Of a stretch of 30,792 bases of DNA, positions 23,950 through 30,792 are shown piece by piece. The DNA comes from Flavobacterium sp. (GTDB taxonomy: Bacteria > Bacteroidota > Bacteroidia > Flavobacteriales > Flavobacteriaceae), in the NCBI GenBank assembly GCA_030153045.1, contig JASLID010000121.1:1-30792 (forward strand), written 5' to 3'. Every line of letters starts with the position of its first letter. Position 1 is the first letter of the stretch. A model generated the notes under the pieces. It searched no databases, was not told where the DNA came from, and saw nothing but the letters and a program-made list of their open reading frames with translations. Made by a program: the position numbers and the translations under genes.

Positions 23950-24029
23950 GCAGTTTCTTGATTAAGTTATTCTGTTCAAAGAGATTATTTTTTTAGCGCC
24001 AATATTTTAAAAATCATCTTACTAGTTAT

Positions 24030-24055
24030 TTGTATTAAAAAAATATTTATATTTG
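24030..24055 (+). promoter_or_regulatory. rpsP-rimM promoter
   Basis: TATATTTG at 24048-24055 matches TAnnTTTG. A TTG at 24030-24032 stands 15 bases upstream, shorter than usual, so the -33 box is uncertain. The expected start is near 24062. Confidence 0.55.
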
Positions 24056-24070
24056 CACCCTTAAATAATC

Positions 24071-24085
24071 GAGGTCGTGTACCTC
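24071..24085 (+). promoter_or_regulatory. Small hairpin in the rpsP leader
   Basis: GAGGT / ACCTC is a perfect 5-bp inverted repeat around CGTGT, between the predicted transcription start and the rpsP ATG. It could influence mRNA stability or translation; no known riboswitch or protein-binding motif is recognised. Confidence 0.3.
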
Positions 24086-24103
24086 AAATTAATCAAAAAG
24101 ATT

Positions 24104-24667
24104 ATGTCAGTAAAAATTAGATTACAAAGACACGGTAAAAAAGGAAAACCTTTTTACTGGATCGTAGCAGCTGATGCTAGATCAAAAAGAGATGGTAGAT
24201 TCTTAGAGAAAATCGGAACTTACAATCCAAACACTAACCCTGCAACTATCGACTTAAACCTTGACGGTGCTGTACAGTGGTTACACAATGGTGCTCAACC
24301 AACTGACACTGCTAAAGCAATTCTTTCTTACAAAGGGGCGTTATTAAAACACCACTTAGACGGAGGAGTTCGTAAAGGCGCTTTAACTCAAGACCAAGCT
24401 GATGCTAAATTAGCTCAATGGTTAGAAGAAAAAGCTGGTAAAGTTGAGGCTAAAAAATCAGGTTTATCTAAAGCTGATGCTGATGCTAAAGCTAAAGCAT
24501 TAAAAGCTGAGAAAGCTGCTAACGAAAAACGTGCTGCTGCTCAAGCTGAAGCTAACAAAGCTCCAGAAGAAGTTGTTGAAGAAGAAGTTGAAGCTGCTGC
24601 TGATGTAGAAGCTACTACTGAAGAAGCTCCAGCTGCTGAAGAAACTAGCGAAGAAACAGAAGCTTAA
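24104..24667 (+). CDS. rpsP: 30S ribosomal protein S16 with long charged tail
   Basis: 187 aa from the ATG at 24104. A longer reading would start at a GTG (24077) inside the leader hairpin and lacks family support. The S16 core is residues 1-~80: MSVKIRLQRHGKKGKPFYWIV, ADARSKRDGRFLEKIGTYNP and AQPTDTAKAILSYKGALL. It binds 16S rRNA in the small subunit body. Bacterial S16 is normally ~80-90 aa; here ~100 extra residues form an Ala/Lys-rich helix followed by an acidic Ala/Glu tail (EEVVEEEVEAAADVEATTEE), a feature common in Bacteroidota. Followed 17 bases later by rimM. Confidence 0.96.
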   Translation: MSVKIRLQRHGKKGKPFYWIVAADARSKRDGRFLEKIGTYNPNTNPATIDLNLDGAVQWLHNGAQPTDTAKAILSYKGALLKHHLDGGVRKGALTQDQADAKLAQWLEEKAGKVEAKKSGLSKADADAKAKALKAEKAANEKRAAAQAEANKAPEEVVEEEVEAAADVEATTEEAPAAEETSEETEA

Positions 24668-24684
24668 TATTTATTTTTGCAACA

Positions 24685-25209
24685 ATGCGTAAAGAAGATT
24701 GTTTCTATTTAGGTAAAATTGCGAAAAAATTTAGTTTCAAAGGGGAAGTTTTGATCTATTTAGATACAGACGAACCCGAACTGTATGAAGATTTGGAATC
24801 AGTTTTTGTTGAATTCAACAAAAATCTGGTTCCATTTTTTATTGAAAACAGCAACATTCACAAAAACGATTTCCTCCGCGTTCGTTTTGAAGACGTGAAT
24901 AATGAAGAAGAAGCTGACGCCATTTTAGGGTGTCACGTATACCTTCCCCTTAAAATGTTACCCAAACTTACCGGTAACAAATTCTACTTCCACGAAGTGA
25001 TTGGTTTTGAAATCGAAGACAAACGTTTAGGTGTTTTCGGAAAAATTGTAGCCATCAACGACAGCTCTGCACAACCTCTTTTTGAAGTTCTAAATGGCGA
25101 AGTAGAAATTTTAGTTCCAATGATTGACCATTTCTTGGTAAAAATCGACAGAGAAAACAAAAAAGTCATCATGGATCTACCAGAAGGACTTGTTGAGATG
25201 TATCTTTAA
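24685..25209 (+). CDS. rimM: 16S rRNA processing protein RimM
   Basis: 174 aa. The N-terminal RimM barrel begins FYLGKIAKKFSFKGEVLIYLDTD, matching the usual G-x-I-x-K/A-x-F/H-G-x-K-G-E/W-V pattern. A second PRC-type barrel has GVFGKIVAINDSSAQPLFEV and EILVPMIDHFLVKID. RimM binds S19 and helps mature the 30S head. The pairing with rpsP, 17 bases upstream, is the usual bacterial order and indicates co-transcription. Confidence 0.96.
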   Translation: MRKEDCFYLGKIAKKFSFKGEVLIYLDTDEPELYEDLESVFVEFNKNLVPFFIENSNIHKNDFLRVRFEDVNNEEEADAILGCHVYLPLKMLPKLTGNKFYFHEVIGFEIEDKRLGVFGKIVAINDSSAQPLFEVLNGEVEILVPMIDHFLVKIDRENKKVIMDLPEGLVEMYL

Positions 25210-25265
25210 GACTCCATAGACATCTTAGATTGATTAAACTATTAGATTAATTTCATTTTATAAAG

Positions 25266-25979
25266 ATGTCAATATTCAATTTCAAGCAATTTACTATCCA
25301 ACAAGACAAAACAGCTATGAAAGTAGGTACTGACGGTGTTTTACTTGGCGCTTGGACTCCTATAGACCACAATCCATATAGTATTTTAGATGTTGGGGCC
25401 GGAACCGGACTGATCGCCTTAATGTTAGCTCAAAGAAGTTTTGCAGAACAAATTGATGCGCTAGAAATTGATGAGGAAGCTTACGAGCAAGCCACAGACA
25501 ATTTTGAAAATTCCCCTTGGAATGATCGTTTATTTTGTTTTCACGCAGGTTTGGATGAGTTTGTCGATGAACCCGAAGATGAATATGATTTAATCGTTTC
25601 CAACCCTCCTTTTTATTCTGAAGATTATAAAACCGAAAGTGAACAACGCGATTTAGCTCGTTTTGCTGACGCTATGCCGTTTGAAGATTTGATTGAAGCG
25701 GCAGATTTATTACTTTCAGAAAATGGTGTTTTTGCCGTCATTATCCCTTACAAGGAAGAAGAAAAATTTATCGCTTTAACAGAAGAATGTGAATTATATC
25801 CGATTAAAATTACTCGTGTAAAAGGCACGCCTACTACCGAAATAAAACGCAGTTTATTGGCTTTTAACCGAAAACAAAACAACAATCTCCTTATTGATGA
25901 GCTAATCATAGAAACAGCTCGTCATCAATACACTCCAGAATACATCGAATTAACTAAAGAATTTTACTTGAAGATGTAA
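25266..25979 (+). CDS. trmN6: tRNA1(Val) adenine-37 N6-methyltransferase
   Basis: 237 aa Rossmann methyltransferase. The opening FNFKQFTIQQDKTAMKVGTDGVLLGAW is the TrmN6/YfiC signature. SAM motif I is DVGAGTG (residues 42-48) and the catalytic N6-adenine motif is NPPFY (113-117). The family methylates A37 of tRNA-Val(cmo5UAC). It starts 56 bases after rimM on the same strand, with no terminator between, so it may be read from the rpsP promoter. A terminator follows at 25986. Confidence 0.93.
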   Translation: MSIFNFKQFTIQQDKTAMKVGTDGVLLGAWTPIDHNPYSILDVGAGTGLIALMLAQRSFAEQIDALEIDEEAYEQATDNFENSPWNDRLFCFHAGLDEFVDEPEDEYDLIVSNPPFYSEDYKTESEQRDLARFADAMPFEDLIEAADLLLSENGVFAVIIPYKEEEKFIALTEECELYPIKITRVKGTPTTEIKRSLLAFNRKQNNNLLIDELIIETARHQYTPEYIELTKEFYLKM

Positions 25980-25985
25980 AACAAA

Positions 25986-26011
25986 AAAACCTCCCATTGC
26001 TGAGAGGTTTT
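25986..26011. terminator. Terminator between trmN6 and tRNA-Leu
   Basis: Stem AAACCTC (25987-25993) / GAGGTTT (26004-26010) with T/A runs on both sides. The two flanking genes converge, so it can serve both. It starts seven bases after the trmN6 stop and touches the tRNA 3' end. Confidence 0.7.
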
Positions 26012-26012
26012 G

Positions 26013-26092
26013 TACCCGGAGCCGGGCTCGAACCGGCACGGTTTCCCACTGGTGTTTGAGACCAGCGCGTCTACCAATTCCGCCATCCGGGC
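26013..26092 (-). tRNA. tRNA-Leu(CAA)
   Basis: On the minus strand, acceptor GCCCGGA pairs with TCCGGGT, the anticodon stem CTGGT/ACCAG encloses CTCAAAC (anticodon CAA), a class II variable arm is present and the T loop reads TTCGAGC. About 80 bases; the CCA end is not encoded (ACA follows). Confidence 0.95.
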
Positions 26093-26220
26093 TTAGTGGA
26101 GACAAAAATTAAAATCCGATTGGATAGTAATTTTGATTTCGTGAGTGCAAATGTAAAAAATATTTCTGCAATTCCTCAAAAAATACTTAAAATTTATCTT
26201 TCCTAGTCCAATTTAATTCC

Positions 26221-26228
26221 TAAATTTG
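26221..26228 (+). promoter_or_regulatory. -7 element of prs
   Basis: TAAATTTG fits TAnnTTTG and is followed by CACC, as in the rpsP promoter. The predicted leader is about 43 bases. Confidence 0.55.
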
Positions 26229-26277
26229 CACCTCGGTAAAACGAAATACAACTAACTAACTACAAAACAACATATTA

Positions 26278-27219
26278 ATGCCGCACCTAGAACCCGAAGC
26301 AAAAATATTTGCCTGTTCGCAAAGTGTTTACCTAGCCGAAAAAATAGCCGCAAGCTATGGTGTACCGCTAGGAAAAGTAACGTTCTCGCAATATAGTGAT
26401 GGTGAGTTTCAGCCGTCTTATGAAGAATCCATTCGTGGATTACGTGTATTTATCGTTTGTTCAACCTTTCCAAGTTCAGATAACTTAATGGAATTGTTAT
26501 TAATGATAGATGCCGCTAAAAGAGCTTCAGCAAGACATATTACCGCTGTAATTCCTTATTTTGGATGGGCCCGTCAAGACAGAAAAGACAAGCCAAGAGT
26601 TCCGATAGGAGCCAAACTAGTTGCAAAACTATTGGAAAGCGCTGGTGCAACACGCATCATGACGATGGATTTGCACGCAGATCAAATACAAGGTTTTTTC
26701 GAAAAACCAGTAGATCATTTGTTTGCTTCGACTATTTTCTTGCCGTATGTAAAAAGTTTAGGTTTAGAAAACTTAACTATTGCATCGCCAGATATGGGAG
26801 GTTCAAAAAGAGCGTATGCCTATTCTAAATTCTTAGAATCGGACGTGGTAATTTGTTACAAACAAAGAAAAGTGGCCAACGTTATTGACACCATGGAATT
26901 AATTGGTGAAGTAAAAGGCAAACATGTCATTTTAGTAGATGATATGATTGACACTGGAGGCACTTTGGCGAAAGCCGCAGATTTAATGATAGAAAAAGGA
27001 GCATTGAGCGTAAGAGCGATATGTACACACCCAATTTTATCAGGAAGTGCATACGAAAAAATAGAAAGCTCGCAATTGAGCGAATTGATAGTGACCGATT
27101 CTATTCCGTTAAAGAAAGAATCAAACAAAATAAAAGTGGTGAGTTGTGCGCCTCTTTTTGCAGAAGTAATGCACATGGTGCACCACAACAATTCCATTAG
27201 TGGAAAATTTTTAATGTAA
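26278..27219 (+). CDS. prs: Ribose-phosphate pyrophosphokinase
   Basis: 313 aa, full length for class I PRPP synthetase. It joins the pyrophosphate of ATP to ribose 5-phosphate to give PRPP for purine, pyrimidine, histidine, tryptophan and NAD synthesis. Visible signatures are SDGEFQPSYEESIRG, IPYFGWARQDRKDKPRVPIGAKL (ATP loop), MTMDLHADQIQGFF (metal-site His/Asp), SPDMGGSKRA and the PRPP loop VDDMIDTGGTL. Followed by rplY after 123 bases containing repeats. Confidence 0.97.
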   Translation: MPHLEPEAKIFACSQSVYLAEKIAASYGVPLGKVTFSQYSDGEFQPSYEESIRGLRVFIVCSTFPSSDNLMELLLMIDAAKRASARHITAVIPYFGWARQDRKDKPRVPIGAKLVAKLLESAGATRIMTMDLHADQIQGFFEKPVDHLFASTIFLPYVKSLGLENLTIASPDMGGSKRAYAYSKFLESDVVICYKQRKVANVIDTMELIGEVKGKHVILVDDMIDTGGTLAKAADLMIEKGALSVRAICTHPILSGSAYEKIESSQLSELIVTDSIPLKKESNKIKVVSCAPLFAEVMHMVHHNNSISGKFLM

Positions 27220-27231
27220 TTATTAACAGTA

Positions 27232-27312
27232 AGCAGAAGGCTTTAAGCCATAAGCACAAAACTGAGAGTATTACATTTTTGCATAAAGCCTAGAGCTTAT
27301 TGCCTAAAGCAT
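27232..27312. repeat. GCTTTAGGC-type intergenic repeat cluster
   Basis: Contains AGGCTTTA (27238-27245), its inverse TAAAGCCT (27284-27291) and GCCTAAAGC (27302-27310), related to the block at 22541-22572. It fills most of the prs-rplY gap. Confidence 0.5.
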
Positions 27313-27342
27313 AAATATTATTATTAACTATATTTTTTTTCA

Positions 27343-27954
27343 ATGAAATCGATTACAATTAAAGGATCAGAAAGAGAAAGCGTGGGTAAAGTTTCGACTA
27401 AAGCCTTACGTAATGCTGGAGCGGTTCCTTGCGTATTATACGGAGGAGATCAACCAGTACATTTTTCAGCAGATGAAGCTGCATTTAAAAACTTGGTTTA
27501 CACTCCAAACGCACACACAGTTGTGATTGAAGTTGGAAACGGAAAGTCTTACAATGCTGTTTTACAAGACATTCAAGTACACCCAGTATCTGACAAAATT
27601 CTTCACTTAGACTTCTATCAATTATTTGATAACAAAGAAGTAACTATGGAAGTTCCTGTTAGAGTTGTTGGAACATCTCCAGGTGTATTATTAGGTGGTG
27701 TTTTACGTTTAAACCAACGTAAACTTAAAGTAAAAGCTTTACCAGCTAACTTACCAGATTTCTTAGATGCAGATATTTCTGCTATGGAAATGGGTAACAA
27801 AATGTATGTTACTAAATTAGCATCAGACAAATTCAAATTATTACACCCAGACAACACAGTTGTTTGTCAAGTAAGAATTTCACGTGCTGCAATGAAAGCT
27901 GCTCAAGAGGCTGCAAAAGCTGCAAAAGCACCTGCAAAAGGAAAGAAAAAATAA
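27343..27954 (+). CDS. rplY: 50S ribosomal protein L25 (CTC/TL5 form)
   Basis: 203 aa. The N-terminal L25 domain (residues 1-~90) has KGSERESVGKVSTKALRNAGAVPCVLYGG, VVIEVGNGKSYNAVLQDIQ and KILHLDFYQL, and binds 5S rRNA. The C-terminal TL5/CTC beta domain (~95-185) has EVPVRVVGTSPGVLLGG and KALPANLPDFLDADIS. The last ~20 residues are a Lys/Ala-rich tail. Prs-rplY-pth is a common order in Bacteroidota. A strong terminator follows. Confidence 0.96.
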   Translation: MKSITIKGSERESVGKVSTKALRNAGAVPCVLYGGDQPVHFSADEAAFKNLVYTPNAHTVVIEVGNGKSYNAVLQDIQVHPVSDKILHLDFYQLFDNKEVTMEVPVRVVGTSPGVLLGGVLRLNQRKLKVKALPANLPDFLDADISAMEMGNKMYVTKLASDKFKLLHPDNTVVCQVRISRAAMKAAQEAAKAAKAPAKGKKK

Positions 27955-27974
27955 TTTTTCGACATACTTTTCAA

Positions 27975-28003
27975 AAAGCGTCTCATATCGAGGCGCTTTT
28001 TTT
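27975..28003 (+). terminator. Terminator of rplY
   Basis: Stem AGCGTCTC (27977-27984) / GAGGCGCT (27990-27997), loop ATATC, then seven T. One T-G wobble pair. It starts 23 bases after the rplY stop. Confidence 0.9.
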
Positions 28004-28005
28004 AT

Positions 28006-28127
28006 GAGCGAAACTTTCGGGATTTATTTGCTAGCCATATTCCCGCTGTCGTTTCAATCTTTTTATTTTATGCTTCGACAAGCTCAGCACGACAAAATAA
28101 AAAGGATTTCCACTTCCATCGGGGCTA
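28006..28127. repeat. Dispersed intergenic repeat, long copy with inner palindrome
   Basis: The inverse-orientation counterpart of 1186-1262, sharing the two end blocks and the CGACAGCGGGAATATGG block. Its centre has TTTTATTTT and AAAATAAAA arms flanking CTTCGACAAGCTCAGCACGAC, so it can fold into a hairpin. The CTTCGACAAGCTCAG word is a known widespread bacterial intergenic repeat. Together with the terminator it fills the rplY-pth gap. Confidence 0.7.
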
Positions 28128-28195
28128 TAAAGCCATTTACAAACCTTCAGGGAATATTTTTCTAACAATCTAACCTTCTAATAATCTAATAATCC

Positions 28196-28203
28196 TATTT
28201 TTG
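28196..28203 (+). promoter_or_regulatory. -7 element of pth
   Basis: TATTTTTG fits TAnnTTTG and is followed by CAC, as at rpsP and prs. Transcription would begin at about 28210, inside the upstream ATG at 28208, which argues for the start at 28268. Confidence 0.5.
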
Positions 28204-28267
28204 CACTATGATTACATGGATTACCCATCTGTTTTCCAAAACAAAAACAGAACAGACAACAGCAGAT

Positions 28268-28834
28268 ATGAAGAAATTTTTAATAGTCGGCTTAGGCAAT
28301 ATCGGAGCCGAATATGTCAATACACGACACAACATTGGATTTAAAGTATTGGATTTTTTAGCCAGAAAAGAATCGCTCGATTTTCAAACCGTCAAATTAG
28401 GCGCCTTAGCGGAATACAAAATAAAAGGGAGAACTCTTTTATTGTTAAAACCCAACACCTACATGAACCTGAGCGGAAAAGCTGTTCAATATTGGATGGA
28501 AAAAGAAAAAATAGAAAAGGACAACATATTAATCATTACTGACGATTTGAATTTGCCTTTCGGCACCATCCGAATCAAGCCCAAAGGAAGTGATGGTGGA
28601 CACAACGGATTAAAAAGCATACAGCAGCTCTTAAATACCGTTGATTACCCTCGTTTTAGATTTGGTATCAGTGATGAATTTAAAAAAGGAAAACAAGTTG
28701 ATTACGTGCTTGGCGAATGGGACGAAGAAGAAAAAACCAAACTGCCAGAACGATTGGAAATGGCAGTAGAAGCTGTCCAATCCTTTGCATTGGCTGGTCT
28801 AGGAAACACCATGACAACGTATAACGGAAAATAA
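28268..28834 (+). CDS. pth: Peptidyl-tRNA hydrolase
   Basis: 188 aa from the ATG at 28268. An in-frame ATG at 28208 adds 20 residues, but MKKFLIVGLGNIGAEYVNTRHNIG is the normal N-terminus and the likely promoter overlaps the longer start. Catalytic His21 lies in NTRHNIGF. Substrate-binding Asn residues (Asn11 and the LKPNTYMNLSG Asn) and the Asp in ITDDLNLPFG, which orients the His, are present, then GSDGGHNGLKSI and RFGISDE. It frees stalled peptidyl-tRNA by cutting the ester bond. The family is ~185-200 aa. Confidence 0.95.
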   Translation: MKKFLIVGLGNIGAEYVNTRHNIGFKVLDFLARKESLDFQTVKLGALAEYKIKGRTLLLLKPNTYMNLSGKAVQYWMEKEKIEKDNILIITDDLNLPFGTIRIKPKGSDGGHNGLKSIQQLLNTVDYPRFRFGISDEFKKGKQVDYVLGEWDEEEKTKLPERLEMAVEAVQSFALAGLGNTMTTYNGK

Positions 28835-28863
28835 AAAAGGGAAGCTAATCAGCTTCCCTTTTT
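28834..28863. terminator. Bidirectional terminator between pth and the metalloprotease gene
   Basis: Perfect 13-bp stem AAAAAGGGAAGCT / AGCTTCCCTTTTT with loop AATC. It overlaps the last base of the pth stop, and the leftward protease gene ends at 28882 on the other side. Confidence 0.9.
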
Positions 28864-28881
28864 AGTATATCATTAAAATGA

Positions 28882-30792
28882 TTATTCAATAACAATACGT
28901 TTTACTGTTTTCTTAGCTCCATCAAAAATAGATACTAAATAAACCCCTGATTGTACATTATCTAAACCAATTTCTTGATTGAATGTTCCATTGTTTGAAT
29001 ATGATTTTTCAAATATTTGTCTTCCTCTTACATCATGAACATTGATTTTAATATCATTACTTGAATCGGAAGTAAATTTCACATTAAAATTACCTTTGTT
29101 TGGGTTTGGATACAAAGTAAAGTCTGCAAATTCAAATTCGTTAGTAGACAATGTATAAACAGTCGTACATACTTCTATAGACCAGGAAACAATTGATCCA
29201 GTATCTACAGTCGCATTATCATAAGCTGATAGGGTCCAAGTACCATTTGATGGTTTATTATTAAATACTGAAAGTGGGTTAGATGGAGCAAAAGTTCCAG
29301 TCATGGCAGCTACACATGTAAATGTAGGAGATCCGTCACTTAAAACAACATTAAAGTCATTATTGCCTGCACAAGCATTAGCCCAAACAATATCCTGTGT
29401 TGCATCGGGATGTATTATTCTAATGTTTAAATCTTTGGGATATGTATGAGTAACATTTAAACTAACATTCACATCCGATAATGTTCCTGTTGCTGGAACA
29501 GAAATTGTATTTGTTACTGGAGATGCAGGCGAGTTATCAGGAACGACTAATGGGGTGCTATTTGTATATGTATTACAATTTGTTGTTGCTGTATATCCAA
29601 TTAAAATTGGTGCTGTATTTACATTAAAGAAAATATTACCACTTGCTTTCACCATAATTCGGGCATTAGTTGATAAAACGGAAGGTACAATAATCGTCTC
29701 TGTTCCATCATTAGGAGTAGCTGCTAATAATACAGTCGAAAAAGTCAACCCTCCATCTGTAGATAATAAGATATCTACATTTGTTCCTCCTGCACTAGTA
29801 TCTGTATTATTTACAGTCCAAGTTATTGTTTGTATAGAACCTTGCACCCAATTTTGACCTAAAACACTTTGTGAGGTTACCGTTAGAGGACCTCTAGTGG
29901 CATCAGTAGTAATTACCATGTTGTCAAAACTAGTCTGTCCAACTTTAATAGGAGCCGAAGCGCTATAGGTGGCATTGTCTCTAACTGTTAATCTAAAATT
30001 TAATGTTCTTGCAACAGAACTTAAGGCCTCCACATTGATTTCTGCTCCAGCAGTTGTTGCTTGGTTTGCTAAAACGGAAGACATCTGAGGCATATATCTA
30101 ACCGGAGAAGAAGAAGGATTATATGATCTCCAATTCGGACCAGTAGGTTTATTAATGCGAGCGCCACTATTCGCAGCAGTTTGACCCACTCCATCATCAT
30201 TTTGTTCCCAACTGTATGTTAACGCATCTCCACCATTAGCATCGGTTGCAGAGCCCGTAAGAATAAACGGAGTGCTAATTGGAATGGTATAATCTGCACC
30301 TGCGTTAGCAACTGGCGTTGCATTATCAGCTCCAATAGCCGTTGTTACTGGGCAAGATTTTCCAGCTAAATTAGTTTGTATTTGAGCAATCGTTGTTGCA
30401 TGGTAGACATCGATAGAATGAGCAACAACGTCTTGAGCAGTAATTCCTGCATAACCCATAATAGTTACACCAGAGCCCGGCTCCACATTTACACCATAAC
30501 CTTCATTGCTGTTGGAAAATGTATGATTTCCTCCTAATTGATGACCTACTTCATGGGCTACATAATCAATATCAAAATTATCTCCTTGAGGAATTGCGTT
30601 TGCTGGAGAAGTATATCCACTTCCTTTATTTTTATTGTCTCCAGCAATATCATCTGTACAAACACAACCAATGCAACCAGCGTTACCGCCTCCGCCTGAA
30701 GCTCCAAACAAATGACCAATATCATAAGCCGTATTATTAGCAGCTAAAGTAGTTCCAACACCCGTTAAGCCAGAACTAAGTGTATTTTGAAG
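28882..30792 (-). CDS. T9SS-exported reprolysin-like zinc metalloprotease (N-terminus outside the window)
   Basis: The last 636 codons are visible; the frame is open to the right edge, where LQNTLSSGLTGVGTTLAANN continues into YDIGHLFGASGGGG. The apparent start near 30711 is TTG inside the catalytic domain, so it is not the true start. HEVGHQLGGNH (30523-30555) is the HExxHxxGxxH zinc motif of M12B/reprolysin metzincins, after a CIGCVC cluster. Next come a PKD/Ig-like domain (PVANAGADYTIPISTPFILTG), another Ig-like domain, and a proprotein-convertase P domain (LNIRIIHPDATQDIVWANAC, NGTWTLSAYDNATVDTGSI). The C-terminus is a T9SS type A sorting domain (FTLYPNPNKGNFNV to KKTVKRIVIE). Likely a secreted protease attached to or released from the surface. 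Confidence 0.92.
   Translation of the reverse strand, partial: LQNTLSSGLTGVGTTLAANNTAYDIGHLFGASGGGGNAGCIGCVCTDDIAGDNKNKGSGYTSPANAIPQGDNFDIDYVAHEVGHQLGGNHTFSNSNEGYGVNVEPGSGVTIMGYAGITAQDVVAHSIDVYHATTIAQIQTNLAGKSCPVTTAIGADNATPVANAGADYTIPISTPFILTGSATDANGGDALTYSWEQNDDGVGQTAANSGARINKPTGPNWRSYNPSSSPVRYMPQMSSVLANQATTAGAEINVEALSSVARTLNFRLTVRDNATYSASAPIKVGQTSFDNMVITTDATRGPLTVTSQSVLGQNWVQGSIQTITWTVNNTDTSAGGTNVDILLSTDGGLTFSTVLLAATPNDGTETIIVPSVLSTNARIMVKASGNIFFNVNTAPILIGYTATTNCNTYTNSTPLVVPDNSPASPVTNTISVPATGTLSDVNVSLNVTHTYPKDLNIRIIHPDATQDIVWANACAGNNDFNVVLSDGSPTFTCVAAMTGTFAPSNPLSVFNNKPSNGTWTLSAYDNATVDTGSIVSWSIEVCTTVYTLSTNEFEFADFTLYPNPNKGNFNVKFTSDSSNDIKINVHDVRGRQIFEKSYSNNGTFNQEIGLDNVQSGVYLVSIFDGAKKTVKRIVIE

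Noticed and set aside
24077..24103. GTG start for rpsP adding nine residues
   Set aside because: The GTG lies in the leader hairpin, and the S16 family begins at MSVKIRLQR, which matches the ATG at 24104.
28208..28267. Upstream ATG for pth adding 20 residues
   Set aside because: The predicted transcription start falls on it, and the extra segment has no match to the family N-terminus; kept only as an alternative.

Overview
The window is AT-rich chromosomal DNA from a Bacteroidota bacterium, most likely Flavobacterium or a close relative (Flavobacteriaceae). The signs are type IX secretion (T9SS) C-terminal sorting domains, repeated TAnnTTTG promoter -7 elements, a DnaE polymerase with an N-terminal proofreading exonuclease domain, an S16 protein with a long Ala/Glu/Lys tail, and many Sec-exported proteins ending their signal peptides in A-Q. 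Genus is inferred from these traits, not from a database match.

Layout. 1-1080: the edge of tRNA-Asp(GUC) and a DUF58 protein. 1186-1262: a dispersed intergenic repeat. 1287-10926: five leftward genes for exported proteins. Two are paralogues sharing an N-terminal MSYQAVIRNA module, one is a tiny T9SS cargo, and two are giant fibre-like proteins (1032 and 1321 aa) built from 17-residue repeats. 11108-11425: thioredoxin. 11426-11853: a regulatory-looking gap with three copies of a decamer. 11854-14618: a translationally coupled LytTR response regulator and TPR/HisKA sensor kinase. 14777-17859: an outer-membrane barrel protein and a third fibre-like protein. 18014-22534: dnaE. 22689-23931: an RRM RNA-binding protein and a DUF6252-like lipoprotein. 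24104-28834: rightward housekeeping genes rpsP, rimM, trmN6, prs, rplY and pth, with a leftward tRNA-Leu(CAA). 28882 to the edge: a T9SS-exported reprolysin-like metalloprotease, cut by the window end.

How it fits together. The ends are ordinary information-processing genes. The accessory core (about 1.2-17.9 kb) is a cell-surface locus: the three fibre-like proteins reuse a small set of modules (a VGINTTTPNAQLDI / PGFYYWD head, a 17-residue repeat stalk, an SPMG C-terminal domain or an S74 chaperone domain). The two giants arose by tandem duplication that included promoter and terminator, and then diverged at the C-terminus. The repeat stalks are unusual because the usual NTAIG/NTAVG core position is Asn (NTANG) through most of the array, with hydrophobic versions near the ends. 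The two-component pair inside the locus may control part of it, but the sequence shows only proximity and a repeated decamer near its own promoter.
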